A stretch of 64,000 nt of DNA, taken from Mycolicibacterium sp. ND9-15 (GTDB lineage: Bacteria; Actinomycetota; Actinomycetes; Mycobacteriales; Mycobacteriaceae). The stretch is from assembly GCF_035918395.1 (NCBI RefSeq), contig NZ_CP142362.1, forward strand, positions 2,331,501 to 2,395,500. The letters run 5' to 3'. A model generated the notes under the pieces. The model did no database searches. It worked only from the letters and a program-made list of their open reading frames with translations, and was not told the DNA's origin. The translations under genes and the position numbers were made by a program. Positions 26,583-36,554 of the stretch are shown piece after piece. Within the stretch, counting starts at the first letter, position 1. Each line of letters opens with the position of its first letter.

Positions 26583-27029
26583 ATGGCGGATGTCGTAGAA
26601 CCGCAGGTCGCGGAGCTGTCGGGGGAGTTGCAGCGGGTCCTCTCGCGGGTTTTCTCGGTGCTGCGTCGCAGCGATACCAGCCGCAACGACGCCGGCGATC
26701 TCACGCTGGCTCAGCTGTCGATCCTGCTGACGCTGCTGGAGCGCGGTCCGATGCGGATGACCGATCTGGCCGCCCACGAACGTGTCCGCACCCCGACGAC
26801 GACCGTCGCGATCCGCCGATTGGAGAAGCTGGGCTTGGTCAAACGGTCGCGCGACCCGTCTGACCTGCGGGCGGTGCTCGTCGACATCACGCCGGAAGGC
26901 CGCGCCCAACACCAGGAGGCGCTCGAGGTTCGGCGAGCGCACCTGGCCAACCTGCTGGCGAAGCTGAGCCCGGAGGACCGGGAGATGCTGACCAGGGCAA
27001 TCGCCCCGCTCGAGCGGCTGGCCGAGTAA
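26583..27029 (+). CDS. MarR-family transcriptional regulator (Rv0042c-like)
   Basis: 148 residues. The winged helix (LTLAQLSILLTLLERGPMRM, TDLAAHERVRTPTTTVAIRR, LEKLGLVKRSRDPSDLRAVLV) with its wing DPSDLRAVLVDITPEGR is diagnostic of MarR. The flanking helices form the dimer and ligand pocket. It converges with the glucosylglycerate hydrolase gene, with a 3-bp gap between stops. The target is unknown. Confidence 0.92.
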   Translation: MADVVEPQVAELSGELQRVLSRVFSVLRRSDTSRNDAGDLTLAQLSILLTLLERGPMRMTDLAAHERVRTPTTTVAIRRLEKLGLVKRSRDPSDLRAVLVDITPEGRAQHQEALEVRRAHLANLLAKLSPEDREMLTRAIAPLERLAE

Positions 27030-27032
27030 CGC

Positions 27033-28382
27033 CTAGCCGAGCCAGTCCAGTACCGCGGCCGCGGTCCACGACTGCTGCATACTGCCCAGCGGTTCACCGG
27101 TGAACGGTTCGTAGTATTCGGCGAAGGTCCCGTCGCTGGCCTGACGGAGCCCTTCCTGGCGCAGCAGCCGAGCGCGTTCGGCCCAGCCGCGGCGGGCAAA
27201 GCACCAGGAGAACAACCACGTCATGACGGGCCAGACCGGGCCGCGCCAGTACTCGCGCGCGCGGAATTCGCGCGACACCGGCGACGTCGACGGGATGCTG
27301 GCGTACTTCAGGTCCGGGTGGCCGCAGAACCGCGGGCCCTCCAGCAGCTTCACCAGTGCGCGTTCCTTGTCGTGCGGGAGGCCGCCGCACAACAGCGGGG
27401 CGAATTGGGCTACGGTTTCGGTAGCCACCCACTTATCGGCTCGAACGTTGTAATCGCGTGCCGCGCCGGTTCTTTCGTCGGTGGTGTCGACGACGCCCTC
27501 GCGGAACCGCTTGGCCCATGCGTAAAGATCGCGGACATCGGCGTGCGGGCGGCCGTAGTCCTCACCGATCTCGGCGAGAACATCACAGGCGACCGCTAGG
27601 ATCGCCGAGACGAACACGTCCTCGACCGCGAAGCTCATGACCTTGGGCAGCAGTTCGTCGTCGTAGCGGGCCAACTTCATCTCCTCGAGCAACCAGAGGT
27701 AGCGGTCGTACTCGAGGTCGGTCGGACGCTGGCTGGCGTCGGTGACAATCGTGTTGTCCTCGCGCTGGTACTCCGGCACCGTGCCCGGAATCACGTTGGC
27801 GTAGGCGCTGTCCCACCGCGGTGAGTTGTCCATACCCGACTCCCACCCGTGGTACAGCGTGACGCGGCCACGCTTCTGCGGGTCGCGGGCCTCGGCCAGC
27901 CAGCGGTGCCAGCGGACCAGGTCGGCCCAGCGGCGGTCCAGGAAGGCCTCGGCGACGGCGCGGGTGGAGCGGCCGCGGGTGCGGGCGTGGTCGAGGATGC
28001 GCTGCACGGCGATCGCGTGTACCGGCGGCTGGGTGATGCCGGAGGTGTGCCGGTTGCGGGGCGCGTGCGCGGCGAGCGCGGAGGTGGCCCAGCGCGCCGG
28101 CCCGGGGAAGTAGCCGTCGACGCCGTTGGCGAACACGATGTGCGGGATCATCCCGTTGGTCCACTGCGCCGAGAGCAGGGTGTCGAGTTCGACGACCGCG
28201 CGCTCGACGCTCAACGGGGCCAGCCCGATCGCCACGAACGCCGCGTCCCAGCTCCACATATGCGGGTACAACAGCGGCGCGGCGGTGGTCATGGTACCCA
28301 GGTCGTTACCGCGCAGCAGGTAGGCGGCGCGGGCCGCGAGCTGGGTCGGCGCAAAGCTGTGGTCGGGTGGCATCCGTTCCAT
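27033..28382 (-). CDS. ggh: Glucosylglycerate hydrolase (GH63-like)
   Basis: 449 residues, an (alpha/alpha)6-barrel glycosidase. LLYPHMWSWDAAFVAIGLAP, VTLYHGWESGMDNSPRWD, and REYWRGPVWPVMTWLFSW carry the GH63/GH37-type catalytic Asp/Glu surroundings. It resembles the mycobacterial glucosylglycerate/mannosylglycerate hydrolases, which release glycerate from the osmolyte glucosylglycerate during recovery from nitrogen starvation. The length fits. It is divergent from an SDR gene with a 45-bp shared promoter region. Confidence 0.82.
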   Translation of the reverse strand: MERMPPDHSFAPTQLAARAAYLLRGNDLGTMTTAAPLLYPHMWSWDAAFVAIGLAPLSVERAVVELDTLLSAQWTNGMIPHIVFANGVDGYFPGPARWATSALAAHAPRNRHTSGITQPPVHAIAVQRILDHARTRGRSTRAVAEAFLDRRWADLVRWHRWLAEARDPQKRGRVTLYHGWESGMDNSPRWDSAYANVIPGTVPEYQREDNTIVTDASQRPTDLEYDRYLWLLEEMKLARYDDELLPKVMSFAVEDVFVSAILAVACDVLAEIGEDYGRPHADVRDLYAWAKRFREGVVDTTDERTGAARDYNVRADKWVATETVAQFAPLLCGGLPHDKERALVKLLEGPRFCGHPDLKYASIPSTSPVSREFRAREYWRGPVWPVMTWLFSWCFARRGWAERARLLRQEGLRQASDGTFAEYYEPFTGEPLGSMQQSWTAAAVLDWLG

Positions 28383-28427
28383 GATGCGACGCGGCGAGCC
28401 GAAACGCAGATCGGTAGGGTTCCCGAC

Positions 28428-29099
28428 ATGCCGACCGCGATGATAACGGGTGCATCACGTGGGCTCGGAGCGGCGATTGCGGCGGCGCTCGCGCCGACCC
28501 ACACGCTGTTTCTGGCGGGGCGGCCGTCGGCCCAACTTGACGCGGTGGCCGCTGAGTTCGGGGCGACCACCTGGCCGATCGACCTCGCGGACGTTTCCGG
28601 GATCGCGGCCGCCGTGGAGCCGATCGTCGAACTCGATGTGTTGATCCACAACGCCGGTGTGGTGTTCCCCGCCCGGGTGGCCGAGTCGACCGCCGAAGAG
28701 TGGCGCGCCACCATGGAGGTCAATATCGTTGGGGCGGTTGCACTTACGCTCGCCGTGCTTCCCGCGCTGCGTGCCGCGCGCGGACAGGTGCTGTTCGTGA
28801 ACTCCGGCTCGGGCATCAACGCCTCGCCGGGCCTGGCGTCGTATTCGGCGAGCAAGTCGGCTCTGCGGTCGTTCGCCGACTCGTTGCGCAACGACGAACC
28901 GTCGCTGCGGGTCACGTCGGTGCATCCCGGGCGGATCGCCACGGAGATGCAGGAGGGTTTGGTCGCCTACGAGGGCGGGTCGTATGACCCGTCGCGGTTT
29001 CTAAGCCCGCAGAGTGTGGCGCGAGTGATCGCCGAGGCGGTGCACTCGCCGCCGGACGCCCATGTGCACGAGATCATCGTCCGCCCGCGCTCCCAGTGA
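28428..29099 (+). CDS. Short-chain dehydrogenase/reductase
   Basis: 223 residues. AMITGASRGLGAAIAAAL is the cofactor loop, IHNAGV the NAG motif, VLFVNSGSGINASPGLASYS and ASKSALRSFADSLR the Ser and YxxxK catalytic elements. PGRIATEMQ follows. The short form lacks a C-terminal extension. The ATG at 28428 is the only sensible start. Its TGA stop is the first part of the left hairpin repeat around the AbiEi gene. Confidence 0.9.
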   Translation: MPTAMITGASRGLGAAIAAALAPTHTLFLAGRPSAQLDAVAAEFGATTWPIDLADVSGIAAAVEPIVELDVLIHNAGVVFPARVAESTAEEWRATMEVNIVGAVALTLAVLPALRAARGQVLFVNSGSGINASPGLASYSASKSALRSFADSLRNDEPSLRVTSVHPGRIATEMQEGLVAYEGGSYDPSRFLSPQSVARVIAEAVHSPPDAHVHEIIVRPRSQ

Positions 29100-29100
29100 T

Positions 29101-29143
29101 TTCGGTGCGCTACTGATCGCTCATCGACTTGTAGCGCACCGAA
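29101..29143. repeat. Hairpin repeat, left copy (flanks AbiEi gene)
   Basis: Perfect 13-bp arms TTCGGTGCGCTAC (29101-29113) and GTAGCGCACCGAA (29131-29143) around a 17-base loop. It differs from the copy at 30039-30081 at three loop positions. The TGATTT preceding it is shared, inverted, with the outer edge of the right copy. The stop codon of the AbiEi gene lies in the loop. Confidence 0.9.
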
Positions 29144-29990
29144 TCGCCTCGCGGACTGTCGCGATCACTCGTGCCGGGTAGGCGGTCAAGTCGAGCCAGG
29201 TGAATCGCAAGACCTGCCAGCCGAGCAGCGCGATGGCGTTCTGTCGTTTCCGGTCGATCTGAAACGCCTCCGCGTCGCTGTGGAACGCAAAGCCGTCCGT
29301 CTCCAGCGCAATCTCGAGGTCAGGGAATCCGACGTCGACCTTGTAGCCACCTACCCGGTAGTTGGCCTTCCAGCCAGTGATCCCCGCCTCACGCAAGAGC
29401 TTGATGAGCAGCCGCTCGGCGACGGACCGCGCGCCGTCGGCGGCCGCCTGCAGAAGGATTCGCGCTGCGGATGAACCGTACCGGCCCTTATTGCGCACCT
29501 GTGCACGCCAGAGATCATCCAACTGGACGTCGCGTTGCAGCGCGCTGTCCATCAGTTTGGCTCCGCCTGGTCGCGTGATCGCGGCTTCGATGACCGTCAA
29601 TGGCTTGGCGGTTACGCGCAGTCGTCGCAACGTGTCGACATCCGCCGGGTCGAGGTCGCGTCGCCTCAGTCGAGTACCACTGTGGCACCGCCCGTGCGCA
29701 GTCCGCCCAACGGTCACGTCCACGACAACCGGCGCGAACTGCGTCAGTCCGTGCCACCAAGCGGCGGAAAGACCGCCGACTACTGCGCCTTCGCCATAGC
29801 TCCACACACCTGCGCGCACACGTGCCGCGTCAGTGAATTCCCGATCGTCGACGAAGTAGACGCCTTTCGCGCACCGCCTCCAATGACCGGCCCTCACACG
29901 CCGCTGGATCGCCTGGTCACTGAGGCCAATCCGGCGCGCCTGAGCGGAGGTAATGACGCCATCCTGCTCCCGCAGAAGTTCTCGAAGCAC
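29121..29990 (-). CDS. AbiEi-type antitoxin N-terminus fused to DUF559 nuclease-fold domain
   Basis: 289 residues. The N-terminal winged helix (LREQDGVITSAQARRIGLSD, HWRRCAKGVYFVDD) is AbiEi_4-like, as in type IV abortive-infection antitoxins. The middle matches the AbiEi C-terminal region (PLTVIEAAI). The last ~100 residues are DUF559/Vsr-like (YKVDVGFPDLEIALETDGFA, FQIDRKRQNAIALLGWQVLR), an endonuclease-like fold with D, E and K in place. No AbiEii partner is adjacent. It is common in actinobacteria and its role is unproven. It is bracketed by two hairpin repeats. Confidence 0.8.
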   Translation of the reverse strand: MLRELLREQDGVITSAQARRIGLSDQAIQRRVRAGHWRRCAKGVYFVDDREFTDAARVRAGVWSYGEGAVVGGLSAAWWHGLTQFAPVVVDVTVGRTAHGRCHSGTRLRRRDLDPADVDTLRRLRVTAKPLTVIEAAITRPGGAKLMDSALQRDVQLDDLWRAQVRNKGRYGSSAARILLQAAADGARSVAERLLIKLLREAGITGWKANYRVGGYKVDVGFPDLEIALETDGFAFHSDAEAFQIDRKRQNAIALLGWQVLRFTWLDLTAYPARVIATVREAIRCATSR

Positions 29991-30038
29991 GCAGTAAAGG
30001 ACGCACGCAACACCCGACGCGGTTCCATTGCCGGCAGC

Positions 30039-30081
30039 TTCGGTGCGCTACCGATCGCTCACCGACTGGTAGCGCACCGAA
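30039..30081. repeat. Hairpin repeat, right copy (flanks AbiEi gene, ends leuS)
   Basis: Same 13-bp arms as the left copy (30039-30051 and 30069-30081), 17-base loop. It begins one base past the leuS stop, so it may also act as the leuS terminator. The stop codons of both outer neighbours (SDR and leuS) are embedded in the same TGATTTCGGTGC sequence. Confidence 0.9.
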
Positions 30082-30082
30082 A

Positions 30083-32956
30083 TCACAGGACGATGTTGAC
30101 GAGGCGGCCTGCCACCACGATCACCTTCTTCGGCGTGGCGCCGTTGATGAAGGACTGCACCTTTTCGTCAGCCAGCGCGGCGGCCTCCAGCGCATCGGCA
30201 TTCGCATCCGCCGCAACCGTCACGCGGCCGCGGACCTTTCCATTGACCTGCACCGGGTACTCGACGGTGTCCTCGACGAGGTACTGCGGGTCGGCGACGG
30301 GGAAGGGCCCATGCGCCAGCGACGAATCGTGGCCCAGCCGCCGCCACAGCTCTTCGGACAGATGCGGGGCCAGCGGCGCCATCATCAGAACCAACGGTTC
30401 CAGCGCCGGCCGCGCCGTCACACCCTGCTTGGTCAGATGGTTGGTGTACTCGATGAGCTTGGCCGCCGCGGTGTTGTTGCGCAGGTTCGTGTAATCGTCG
30501 GAGACCCCCGCGATGGTGCGGTGCAACAAGCGAAGGGTCTGCTCGTCGATCGCCTCGTGCTCGGCGACGCGGTTGGCACCGGACTCTTCGTCCACCATCA
30601 GCCGCCATACCCGTTGTAGGAACCGGTGCGCGCCGACGACGTCTTTGGTCGCCCACGGCCGCGACGCCTCGAGCGGCCCCATCGACATCTCGTAGACCCG
30701 CAGCGTGTCCGCTCCATAGTTGTCGCAGATCTCGTCCGGCGACACCGAGTTCTTCAGGCTCTTTCCGATCTTGCCGAACTCCTGCTCGACCTCGATCTCA
30801 CCATCGGGTCCCGGAGCCGACCCGTCGGCGACATCAGACGGATGCCAGTAGAACTTGCCTTCGCGCTCAACGACTTCGGCAGCTGGCACATAGGCGCCGC
30901 GCGAGTCGGTGTAGGCGAATGCCTGGATGTAGCCCTGGTTCACCAGGCGTCGGTACGGTTCCCGTGAGGTGATGTGGCCGAGGTCGTAGAGCACCTTGTG
31001 CCAGAACCTGGCATACAGCAAATGCAGCACCGCATGCTCGACGCCGCCGACGTACAGGTCGACGCCCCCAGGATCGTCGGCGCCGTGCTCGGCGGGCCGC
31101 GGCCCCATCCAGTACGCTTCGTTCTCCTTGGCGCACAATGCTTCCTGGTTGTGCGGGTCGGTGTAGCGCAACTCGTACCACGAGCTGGCCGCCCACTGCG
31201 GCATGACGTTGGTGTCGCGGGTGTAGGACTTGAGCCCGTCGCCGAGATCCAGCTCCACGTTCACCCACGAGGTCGCCTTGCCCAGCGGCGGCGATGGTTC
31301 GCTGTCGGCGTCGTCGGGGTCGAACAGCACAGGCGAGTAGTCGGGCACGTCGGGCAATTCGACCGGCAGCGCCGACTCGGGCAGCGGGTGCGCGCGACCG
31401 TCGGCGTCGTAGACGATTGGAAACGGCTCACCCCAATACCTTTGCCGCGCGAACAGCCAGTCCCGCAACTTGTACTCGACGCGCGGCCGCGCACGGCCGA
31501 CGGCAGCCAGTCGCCCTGTGATCGCTTCCTTGGCCGATGCGACGCTCAGCCCGTTCAGGTAGTCAGAGTTGACCACCTCACCGTCACCGCTGTAGGCGCC
31601 CTGTGAAATGTCGCCACCGGCAACCGTTTCCACGATCGGTAGCCCGAACGCCGTTGCGAAGTCCCAGTCGCGTTGGTCGCCACCGGGCACCGCCATGATG
31701 GCCCCGGTGCCGTAGCCCAGCAGTACGTAGTCGGCGGTGAAGACCGGAACCCGTTGGCCATTGGCCGGGTTCGTCGCGTACGCACCCAGAAACACGCCCG
31801 TCTTGGTCTTGTTCTCCTGGCGCTCCAGGTCCGACTTCGCTGCGATCGCGGTGCGGTAGGCGGCGACCGCTTCGGCGGGAGTCGCTGCGCCGTACGTCCA
31901 CCGCGGGTCCACGTCCGCGGGCCACTGGTCCGCGACCAGCCTGTCGACCAACTCGTGCTCGGGGGCCAGCACCATGTACGTAGCGCCGAACAGAGTGTCC
32001 GGCCGGGTGGTGAACACCTCGATGTCACCGGCGTCCGTGCCGAACAGCACCACTGCACCGGTCGACCGGCCGATCCAGTTGCGCTGCATGGCCTTGACCT
32101 TCTCCGGCCAGTCCAGCAACTCGAGGTCGTCGAGGAGCCGGTCGGAGTATGCGGTGATACGCATCATCCACTGCCGCAACCGCTTGCGGAACACGGGGAA
32201 GTTGCCGCGCTCACTGCGGCCGTCCGCGGTGACCTCCTCGTTGGCCAGCACGGTGCCCAACCCCGGACACCAGTTCACCAACGAATCGGCTTGGTAGACC
32301 AAGCGGTAGGAGTCGACGACGTCGGCGCGCTCCGAGTCCGTCAGCGCTGCCCACGAGCGGCCGTCGTCGAGTTTGCGTGCGCCGGATTCGAACTCGGCTA
32401 CCAGTTCGGTGACGGGTCTGGCCTTGTCAGCCGACCTGTCGAACCACGCGTTGTAAATCTGCAGGAAGATCCACTGCGTCCACTTGTAGTAGTCGACATC
32501 GGTGGTCGCGACGCTGCGCCGCGCGTCGTGGCCGAACCCCAAGCGGCCCAGTTGACGCTTGAAGTTGACGATGTTCGCCTCGGTCCGGATCCGCGGATGC
32601 GTCCCCGTCTGGATCGCATACTGCTCCGCGGGTAGACCGAATGCATCGAAACCCAACGCGTGCAACACATTGCGTCCGGTCATCCGAAAGTACCTGGCGT
32701 AGACGTCGGTGGCGATGTAGCCCAGCGGATGTCCGACGTGCAGGCCCTCACCCGACGGGTACGGGAACATGTCCAGGACGAACATCTTGTCGGCGGGCAC
32801 CTGCGAACCGTCTGCGGGCGCCAGCGAGCCCACCGGGTTGGGCACGTGGAACGTCCCCGCTTCGGCCCACCGCTGCTGCCAGGTGCGCTCGATCTGCCCG
32901 GCCAGTTCCGCGGTGTAACGGTGGTGCGGGGTGTCGACCATCGGCGCGTCTGTCAC
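30083..32956 (-). CDS. leuS: Leucyl-tRNA synthetase
   Basis: 957 residues, class I synthetase charging tRNA-Leu. [19 protein letters not shown] contains the HIGH motif (HVGH), [17 protein letters not shown] the KMSKS equivalent. The central CP1 editing domain holds [20 protein letters not shown], and the C-terminal part ends with the anticodon-binding and LeuRS-specific domain ([15 protein letters not shown]). Full length. It is flanked by the AbiEi cassette and a proline-rich antigen gene. Confidence 0.98.
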   Translation of the reverse strand: MTDAPMVDTPHHRYTAELAGQIERTWQQRWAEAGTFHVPNPVGSLAPADGSQVPADKMFVLDMFPYPSGEGLHVGHPLGYIATDVYARYFRMTGRNVLHALGFDAFGLPAEQYAIQTGTHPRIRTEANIVNFKRQLGRLGFGHDARRSVATTDVDYYKWTQWIFLQIYNAWFDRSADKARPVTELVAEFESGARKLDDGRSWAALTDSERADVVDSYRLVYQADSLVNWCPGLGTVLANEEVTADGRSERGNFPVFRKRLRQWMMRITAYSDRLLDDLELLDWPEKVKAMQRNWIGRSTGAVVLFGTDAGDIEVFTTRPDTLFGATYMVLAPEHELVDRLVADQWPADVDPRWTYGAATPAEAVAAYRTAIAAKSDLERQENKTKTGVFLGAYATNPANGQRVPVFTADYVLLGYGTGAIMAVPGGDQRDWDFATAFGLPIVETVAGGDISQGAYSGDGEVVNSDYLNGLSVASAKEAITGRLAAVGRARPRVEYKLRDWLFARQRYWGEPFPIVYDADGRAHPLPESALPVELPDVPDYSPVLFDPDDADSEPSPPLGKATSWVNVELDLGDGLKSYTRDTNVMPQWAASSWYELRYTDPHNQEALCAKENEAYWMGPRPAEHGADDPGGVDLYVGGVEHAVLHLLYARFWHKVLYDLGHITSREPYRRLVNQGYIQAFAYTDSRGAYVPAAEVVEREGKFYWHPSDVADGSAPGPDGEIEVEQEFGKIGKSLKNSVSPDEICDNYGADTLRVYEMSMGPLEASRPWATKDVVGAHRFLQRVWRLMVDEESGANRVAEHEAIDEQTLRLLHRTIAGVSDDYTNLRNNTAAAKLIEYTNHLTKQGVTARPALEPLVLMMAPLAPHLSEELWRRLGHDSSLAHGPFPVADPQYLVEDTVEYPVQVNGKVRGRVTVAADANADALEAAALADEKVQSFINGATPKKVIVVAGRLVNIVL

Positions 32957-33134
32957 ATCACCAGGGTATAAGCACCCCTATTGAGGGTCGTTCGGCCACG
33001 GGTCGGTCTCGGTTGCATTGCGGGGAAGTCAGAACACGGTTGCAGCTCGATTCCGACGCTGGTGGCCAAGGTTCGCCGGTCGATACAGTCAGCGACTGAA
33101 CCTCTTCCCGTGCTGTTCGGAAGGACCGTCGCAG

Positions 33135-34100
33135 ATGATCGAGATCGCCCCCCGCTGGCGGATTCTGGCCGCAGGTGTGGCCGCCGCCACCGCCGGCGTC
33201 CTCGGCTTGGCGGGCACGACCGCGTCGGCCGAACCCCTCGTCCCGCAACCGCCGCTGCCCGCCCCCGCCACGGTCACCCAGACCGTCACGGTCGCGCCGA
33301 ACGCGCAAGCCCTCACCCAACCGGGTGTGAGCTCCGCCACGGGTGTCGCTCCCCCGGGCACCGCGTCGCCCGGCCTGGTGGCCGCCCCCGCGCCCGCTCC
33401 GGTTGCGACGATCACGCCCGCCGCGCCCGCTCCGATTGCGACGATCACGCCCGCCGGCTCCGGCACGATGAGGGACTTCTTCGCCGAGAAGGGAGTCCGA
33501 CTCGAGCCGCAGACCAGCCGCGACTTCAAGGCGCTCAACATCGTTCTGCCGATGCCGCGCGGCTGGGAGCACGTCCCCGACCCGAATGTGCCGGACGCGT
33601 TCGCCGTGATCGCCGACCGCGTCGGCGGCAACGGGCTCTACACCTCGAACGCACAGGTGGTGGTGTACAAGCTGGTCGGCGACTTCGACCCGCGGGAAGC
33701 GATCAGCCACGGCTTCATCGACAGCCAGCAGCGGCCCGCCTGGCGGTCCACCGACGCGTCGCTCGCCGAGTGGGGCGGTATGCCGTCGGCGTTGATCGAG
33801 GGCACCTACCGCGAGAACAACATGACCCTGAACACCTCCAGGCGCCACGTCATCGCCACCAGCGGACCAGATAAGTACCTGGTGTCGCTGGCGGTGACCA
33901 CCAGTGTCGATCAAGTTGTCGCGGCCGCAGACGCGACCGACGCGATCGTCAACGGCTTTCGGGTCAACGTCCCCGGCGCGGCTTCCCCGGCCACTCCCGG
34001 CGCCGGGGACGCCGCTCCACCCGCCGCCACCGGCGCGCCGGCGGCCCCACAGTTCCCCAGCGCCGCCGCGCTGGGGACCCAACCGGGCCGCCCCCGTTAG
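33135..34100 (+). CDS. mtc28: Secreted proline-rich antigen (Mtc28/LpqN-LpqT family, Rv0040c-like)
   Basis: 321 residues. A Sec signal peptide (WRILAAGVAAATAGVLGLAG, cleavage after TTASA) is followed by a Pro/Ala-rich stretch with a near-exact duplicated APAPVATITPA unit. A folded LpqN-like domain follows (VLPMPRGWEHVPDPNVPDAF, VADFDPREAIS-like region, SVDQVVAAADATDAIVNGF), and the tail is again Pro/Ala-rich. Homologues are exported antigens of unknown function. AAGGA precedes the ATG at 33135. Confidence 0.85.
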   Translation: MIEIAPRWRILAAGVAAATAGVLGLAGTTASAEPLVPQPPLPAPATVTQTVTVAPNAQALTQPGVSSATGVAPPGTASPGLVAAPAPAPVATITPAAPAPIATITPAGSGTMRDFFAEKGVRLEPQTSRDFKALNIVLPMPRGWEHVPDPNVPDAFAVIADRVGGNGLYTSNAQVVVYKLVGDFDPREAISHGFIDSQQRPAWRSTDASLAEWGGMPSALIEGTYRENNMTLNTSRRHVIATSGPDKYLVSLAVTTSVDQVVAAADATDAIVNGFRVNVPGAASPATPGAGDAAPPAATGAPAAPQFPSAAALGTQPGRPR

Positions 34101-34104
34101 GCCT

Positions 34105-34136
34105 GTCCCCCGGGCGAAGCCTGGCGCCCGGGGGAC
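34105..34136. terminator. Strong GC hairpin after the proline-rich antigen gene
   Basis: Perfect 12-bp stem GTCCCCCGGGCG / CGCCCGGGGGAC with an 8-base loop, five bases past the stop. No U-tract. Confidence 0.7.
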
Positions 34137-34178
34137 GCCCTAACTCCTTGCACGACGGGCCTCGTTATCCTTTGGCGC

Positions 34179-34538
34179 ATGCTCATCGCCGCGGTGCTTT
34201 GCCTGTGCGCTGCCGCCGCGACCGCCGGTGTCGGCGGGTGGCTGCTGCGCCGCCCACCATCCGGGGACCCCGTACAGGCAGTGCTGCGCTCAGTGGCGCC
34301 GACGCAGTTGGCTGCGGCCGCGATGCTCGCCGCCGGCGGTGCGGTCGCGCTGGCCGCAGAGCCCAGGAGCGCCGTCGTCGTGCTGACCGTATGCGTGCTC
34401 GGAGCGGTGGGCACCATAGCCGCCGGATGCTGGCAGAGCGCGAAGACCGTCGCCCGGGTCAGCGCTCGCACCGAAGCGGCCGCGGCCAAGTCCGGTGGCT
34501 GCGGTGGCGCGTGCACGTCCTGCACGCTGTCGTGTTGA
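34179..34538 (+). CDS. Small membrane protein (Rv0039c-like)
   Basis: 119 residues with three hydrophobic segments (MLIAAVLCLCAAAATAGVGG, QLAAAAMLAAGGAVALAAEP, AVVVLTVCVLGAVGTIAAGC) and a cysteine-rich C-terminus (GGCGGACTSCTLSC). No known domain. The position between mtc28 and the AlgH-like gene matches other mycobacteria. It converges with the AlgH gene (7-bp gap). Confidence 0.7.
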   Translation: MLIAAVLCLCAAAATAGVGGWLLRRPPSGDPVQAVLRSVAPTQLAAAAMLAAGGAVALAAEPRSAVVVLTVCVLGAVGTIAAGCWQSAKTVARVSARTEAAAAKSGGCGGACTSCTLSC

Positions 34539-34545
34539 GGCGGCG

Positions 34546-35151
34546 TTAGTTGCGGCTCACGTCGATCGGATGCGTCGCCAACAACGAAAGCGGCAACGGC
34601 TGCCTGCGCAACACCCGCGACCACAGGTCGACCCGCGGTTCGACCAGGACATCGGACGGGAGCGCGGACGACACGATCCAGTCGTCACGTTCGATCTCGC
34701 CGTCGAGTTGACCGATCGTCCAACCCGAGTAGCCGGCGAAGATCCGCACGCCCTCGACCACCGGGGCGATCGAGTCGGGGTCGGCGTCGAGGTCCACCAT
34801 CACCATCCGACCCTGTACATGACGTAGGCCAGGGACGTTCGTGGCCTCCATCCCAGCGCGCAAGGTCGCCAGGCACAGCGCGGCATCGCGTTTGACCGGC
34901 CCGCCGACAAACATCGTCTTCGGTTTGGCGGCCAGTTTGGCCCACTGCGGCAAGACGTTGTAGACCGCCGTCTCACTCGCCCGGTTCAGCACCACGCCGA
35001 GTGTGCCGCCGTCATTGTGTTCCACGACGTAGATCACGCTGCGGCGAAACGTCGGCTCCAACAGGTCGGTGTTGGCAAGGAGCAGCGTTCCGGCCCGCAC
35101 GCGCGGCGCCGCAGGAGCGATGAAATCCTCCGGGTCCTCTGACTGCGCCAC
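34546..35151 (-). CDS. YqgE/AlgH family protein (UPF0301, Rv0038-like)
   Basis: 201 residues. RVRAGTLLLANTDLLEPTFR, VVLNRASETAVYNVLPQW, MFVGGPVKRDAALCL and FAGYSGWTIGQLDGEIERDD are the UPF0301 signature. Crystal structures exist for the family but the biochemical role is unknown. Normal length. Confidence 0.92.
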   Translation of the reverse strand: MAQSEDPEDFIAPAAPRVRAGTLLLANTDLLEPTFRRSVIYVVEHNDGGTLGVVLNRASETAVYNVLPQWAKLAAKPKTMFVGGPVKRDAALCLATLRAGMEATNVPGLRHVQGRMVMVDLDADPDSIAPVVEGVRIFAGYSGWTIGQLDGEIERDDWIVSSALPSDVLVEPRVDLWSRVLRRQPLPLSLLATHPIDVSRN

Positions 35152-35260
35152 CCGTCCATCATGGCACCGGCGACCGCCTCGTGGCGGACAAGCGTGACCT
35201 CACCGCGAATTTGTACTGTGGGTGCGGTCCCGATCCGAACTTCCAGGAACGAGATCTCAC

Positions 35261-36544
35261 GTGCCCGATCTTCGCGCGCCCATTGCCGTCTGGCGGTCGG
35301 TCCGCGGCCTGCCCGAATTCCGGCGGCTGTTGGAACTGCGGCTGGTGAGCCAGTTCGGCGACGGCCTGTTCGCGGCGGGCCTGGCGGGTGCGATCCTGTT
35401 TAATCCGCAGCGGGCCGCCGAACCGTGGGCGATTGCGGGTGCGTTCGCGGTGCTGTTCCTGCCGTACTCGCTGCTGGGCCCGTTCGCCGGCGCGCTGCTC
35501 GACCGGTGGGATCGGCGGCTGGTGCTGGTCGCCGCGAATGCCGGCCGCCTGGTACTGGCGCTCGCCGTCGCCGCGCTGCTCGACTCCGGAGCGGGGGATC
35601 TGTGGATCCTGTGCTGCGCGCTGATCGTCAACGGGTTCACCCGGTTCGTCTCGTCCGGGCTGTCGGCGGCGCTGCCGCACGTCGTACCGAGAGCGCAAGT
35701 GGTGTCGATGAACTCCGTCGCCATCGCTACCGGCGCGGCGGCCGCCTTCCTCGGCGCCAACTTCATGTTGTTGCCCCGGTGGCTGTTCGGCGCCGACGAC
35801 GCCGGTGCCGCGGCGATCATCCTGATCGTCGCCGTTCCGGTGGCGCTGGCGCTGTGGCTCGCGTGGCGCTTCCCGCCGCGCATGCTCGGTCCCGATGACA
35901 GTGCGCGCGCGGTCCACGGGTCGGCGCTCTACGCGGTGGCGACCGGTTGGGTGCACGGCGTCCGCACGGTGGTGGCGGTGCCCACCGTGGCCGCGACCCT
36001 CACCGGATTGGCCGCGCATCGGATGGTGTTCGGGATCAACAGCCTGCTGGTTCTGGTGATGGTGCGCCACACCGACACCCACCAGGTCGCGGGCCTGGGC
36101 ACCGCGGTGCTGTTCGTCGCGGCGACCGGCGCGGGGTCGTTCATCGCCGCAGCCGTCATGCCGGTGGCGGTGCGGCGGTGGGGCCGCTACGCCACGGCCA
36201 ACGGCGCGTTGGCGATCGCGGCGCTGATCCAGCTGGCCGGTTCGGGACTGGTCCTGGCGATGATGGTGGTGTGCGGGTTTCTGCTCGGCATGGCGGGTCA
36301 GGTGGTCAAGCTGTGCGCGGACAACGCCATGCAGCTCGACGTCGACGACGCGCTGCGCGGGCACGTCTTCACCGTGCAGGACTCGCTGTTCTGGATGTCG
36401 TTCATCATCGCTATTGCGTTCTCGGCGAGCGTGATTCCGCCCGACGGGCGGCAGCCGGCACTCGCGCTGGCCGGCGTCGGCGTGTATCTCGTCGGCCTGG
36501 GCGCGCACGCGACAATCGCGAAACGCACGTCGGCCCCGGGCTAG
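35261..36544 (+). CDS. Major facilitator superfamily transporter (Rv0037c-like)
   Basis: 427 residues with about 12 membrane segments, 6+6. After [20 protein letters not shown] comes the MFS loop [19 protein letters not shown] (motif A-like DRWDRR) between helices 2 and 3. The protein probably exports a small molecule; substrate unknown. The GTG at 35261 follows AGGAAC; the longer reading adds only charged residues. It precedes the DinB-like gene with 1-10 bp spacing, so they are likely co-transcribed. Confidence 0.85.
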   Translation: MPDLRAPIAVWRSVRGLPEFRRLLELRLVSQFGDGLFAAGLAGAILFNPQRAAEPWAIAGAFAVLFLPYSLLGPFAGALLDRWDRRLVLVAANAGRLVLALAVAALLDSGAGDLWILCCALIVNGFTRFVSSGLSAALPHVVPRAQVVSMNSVAIATGAAAAFLGANFMLLPRWLFGADDAGAAAIILIVAVPVALALWLAWRFPPRMLGPDDSARAVHGSALYAVATGWVHGVRTVVAVPTVAATLTGLAAHRMVFGINSLLVLVMVRHTDTHQVAGLGTAVLFVAATGAGSFIAAAVMPVAVRRWGRYATANGALAIAALIQLAGSGLVLAMMVVCGFLLGMAGQVVKLCADNAMQLDVDDALRGHVFTVQDSLFWMSFIIAIAFSASVIPPDGRQPALALAGVGVYLVGLGAHATIAKRTSAPG

Positions 36545-36554
36545 AGTGGCCGTC

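Noticed and set aside
31673..32635. 320-codon plus-strand frame inside leuS
   Set aside because: Antisense shadow; leuS is intact and full length.
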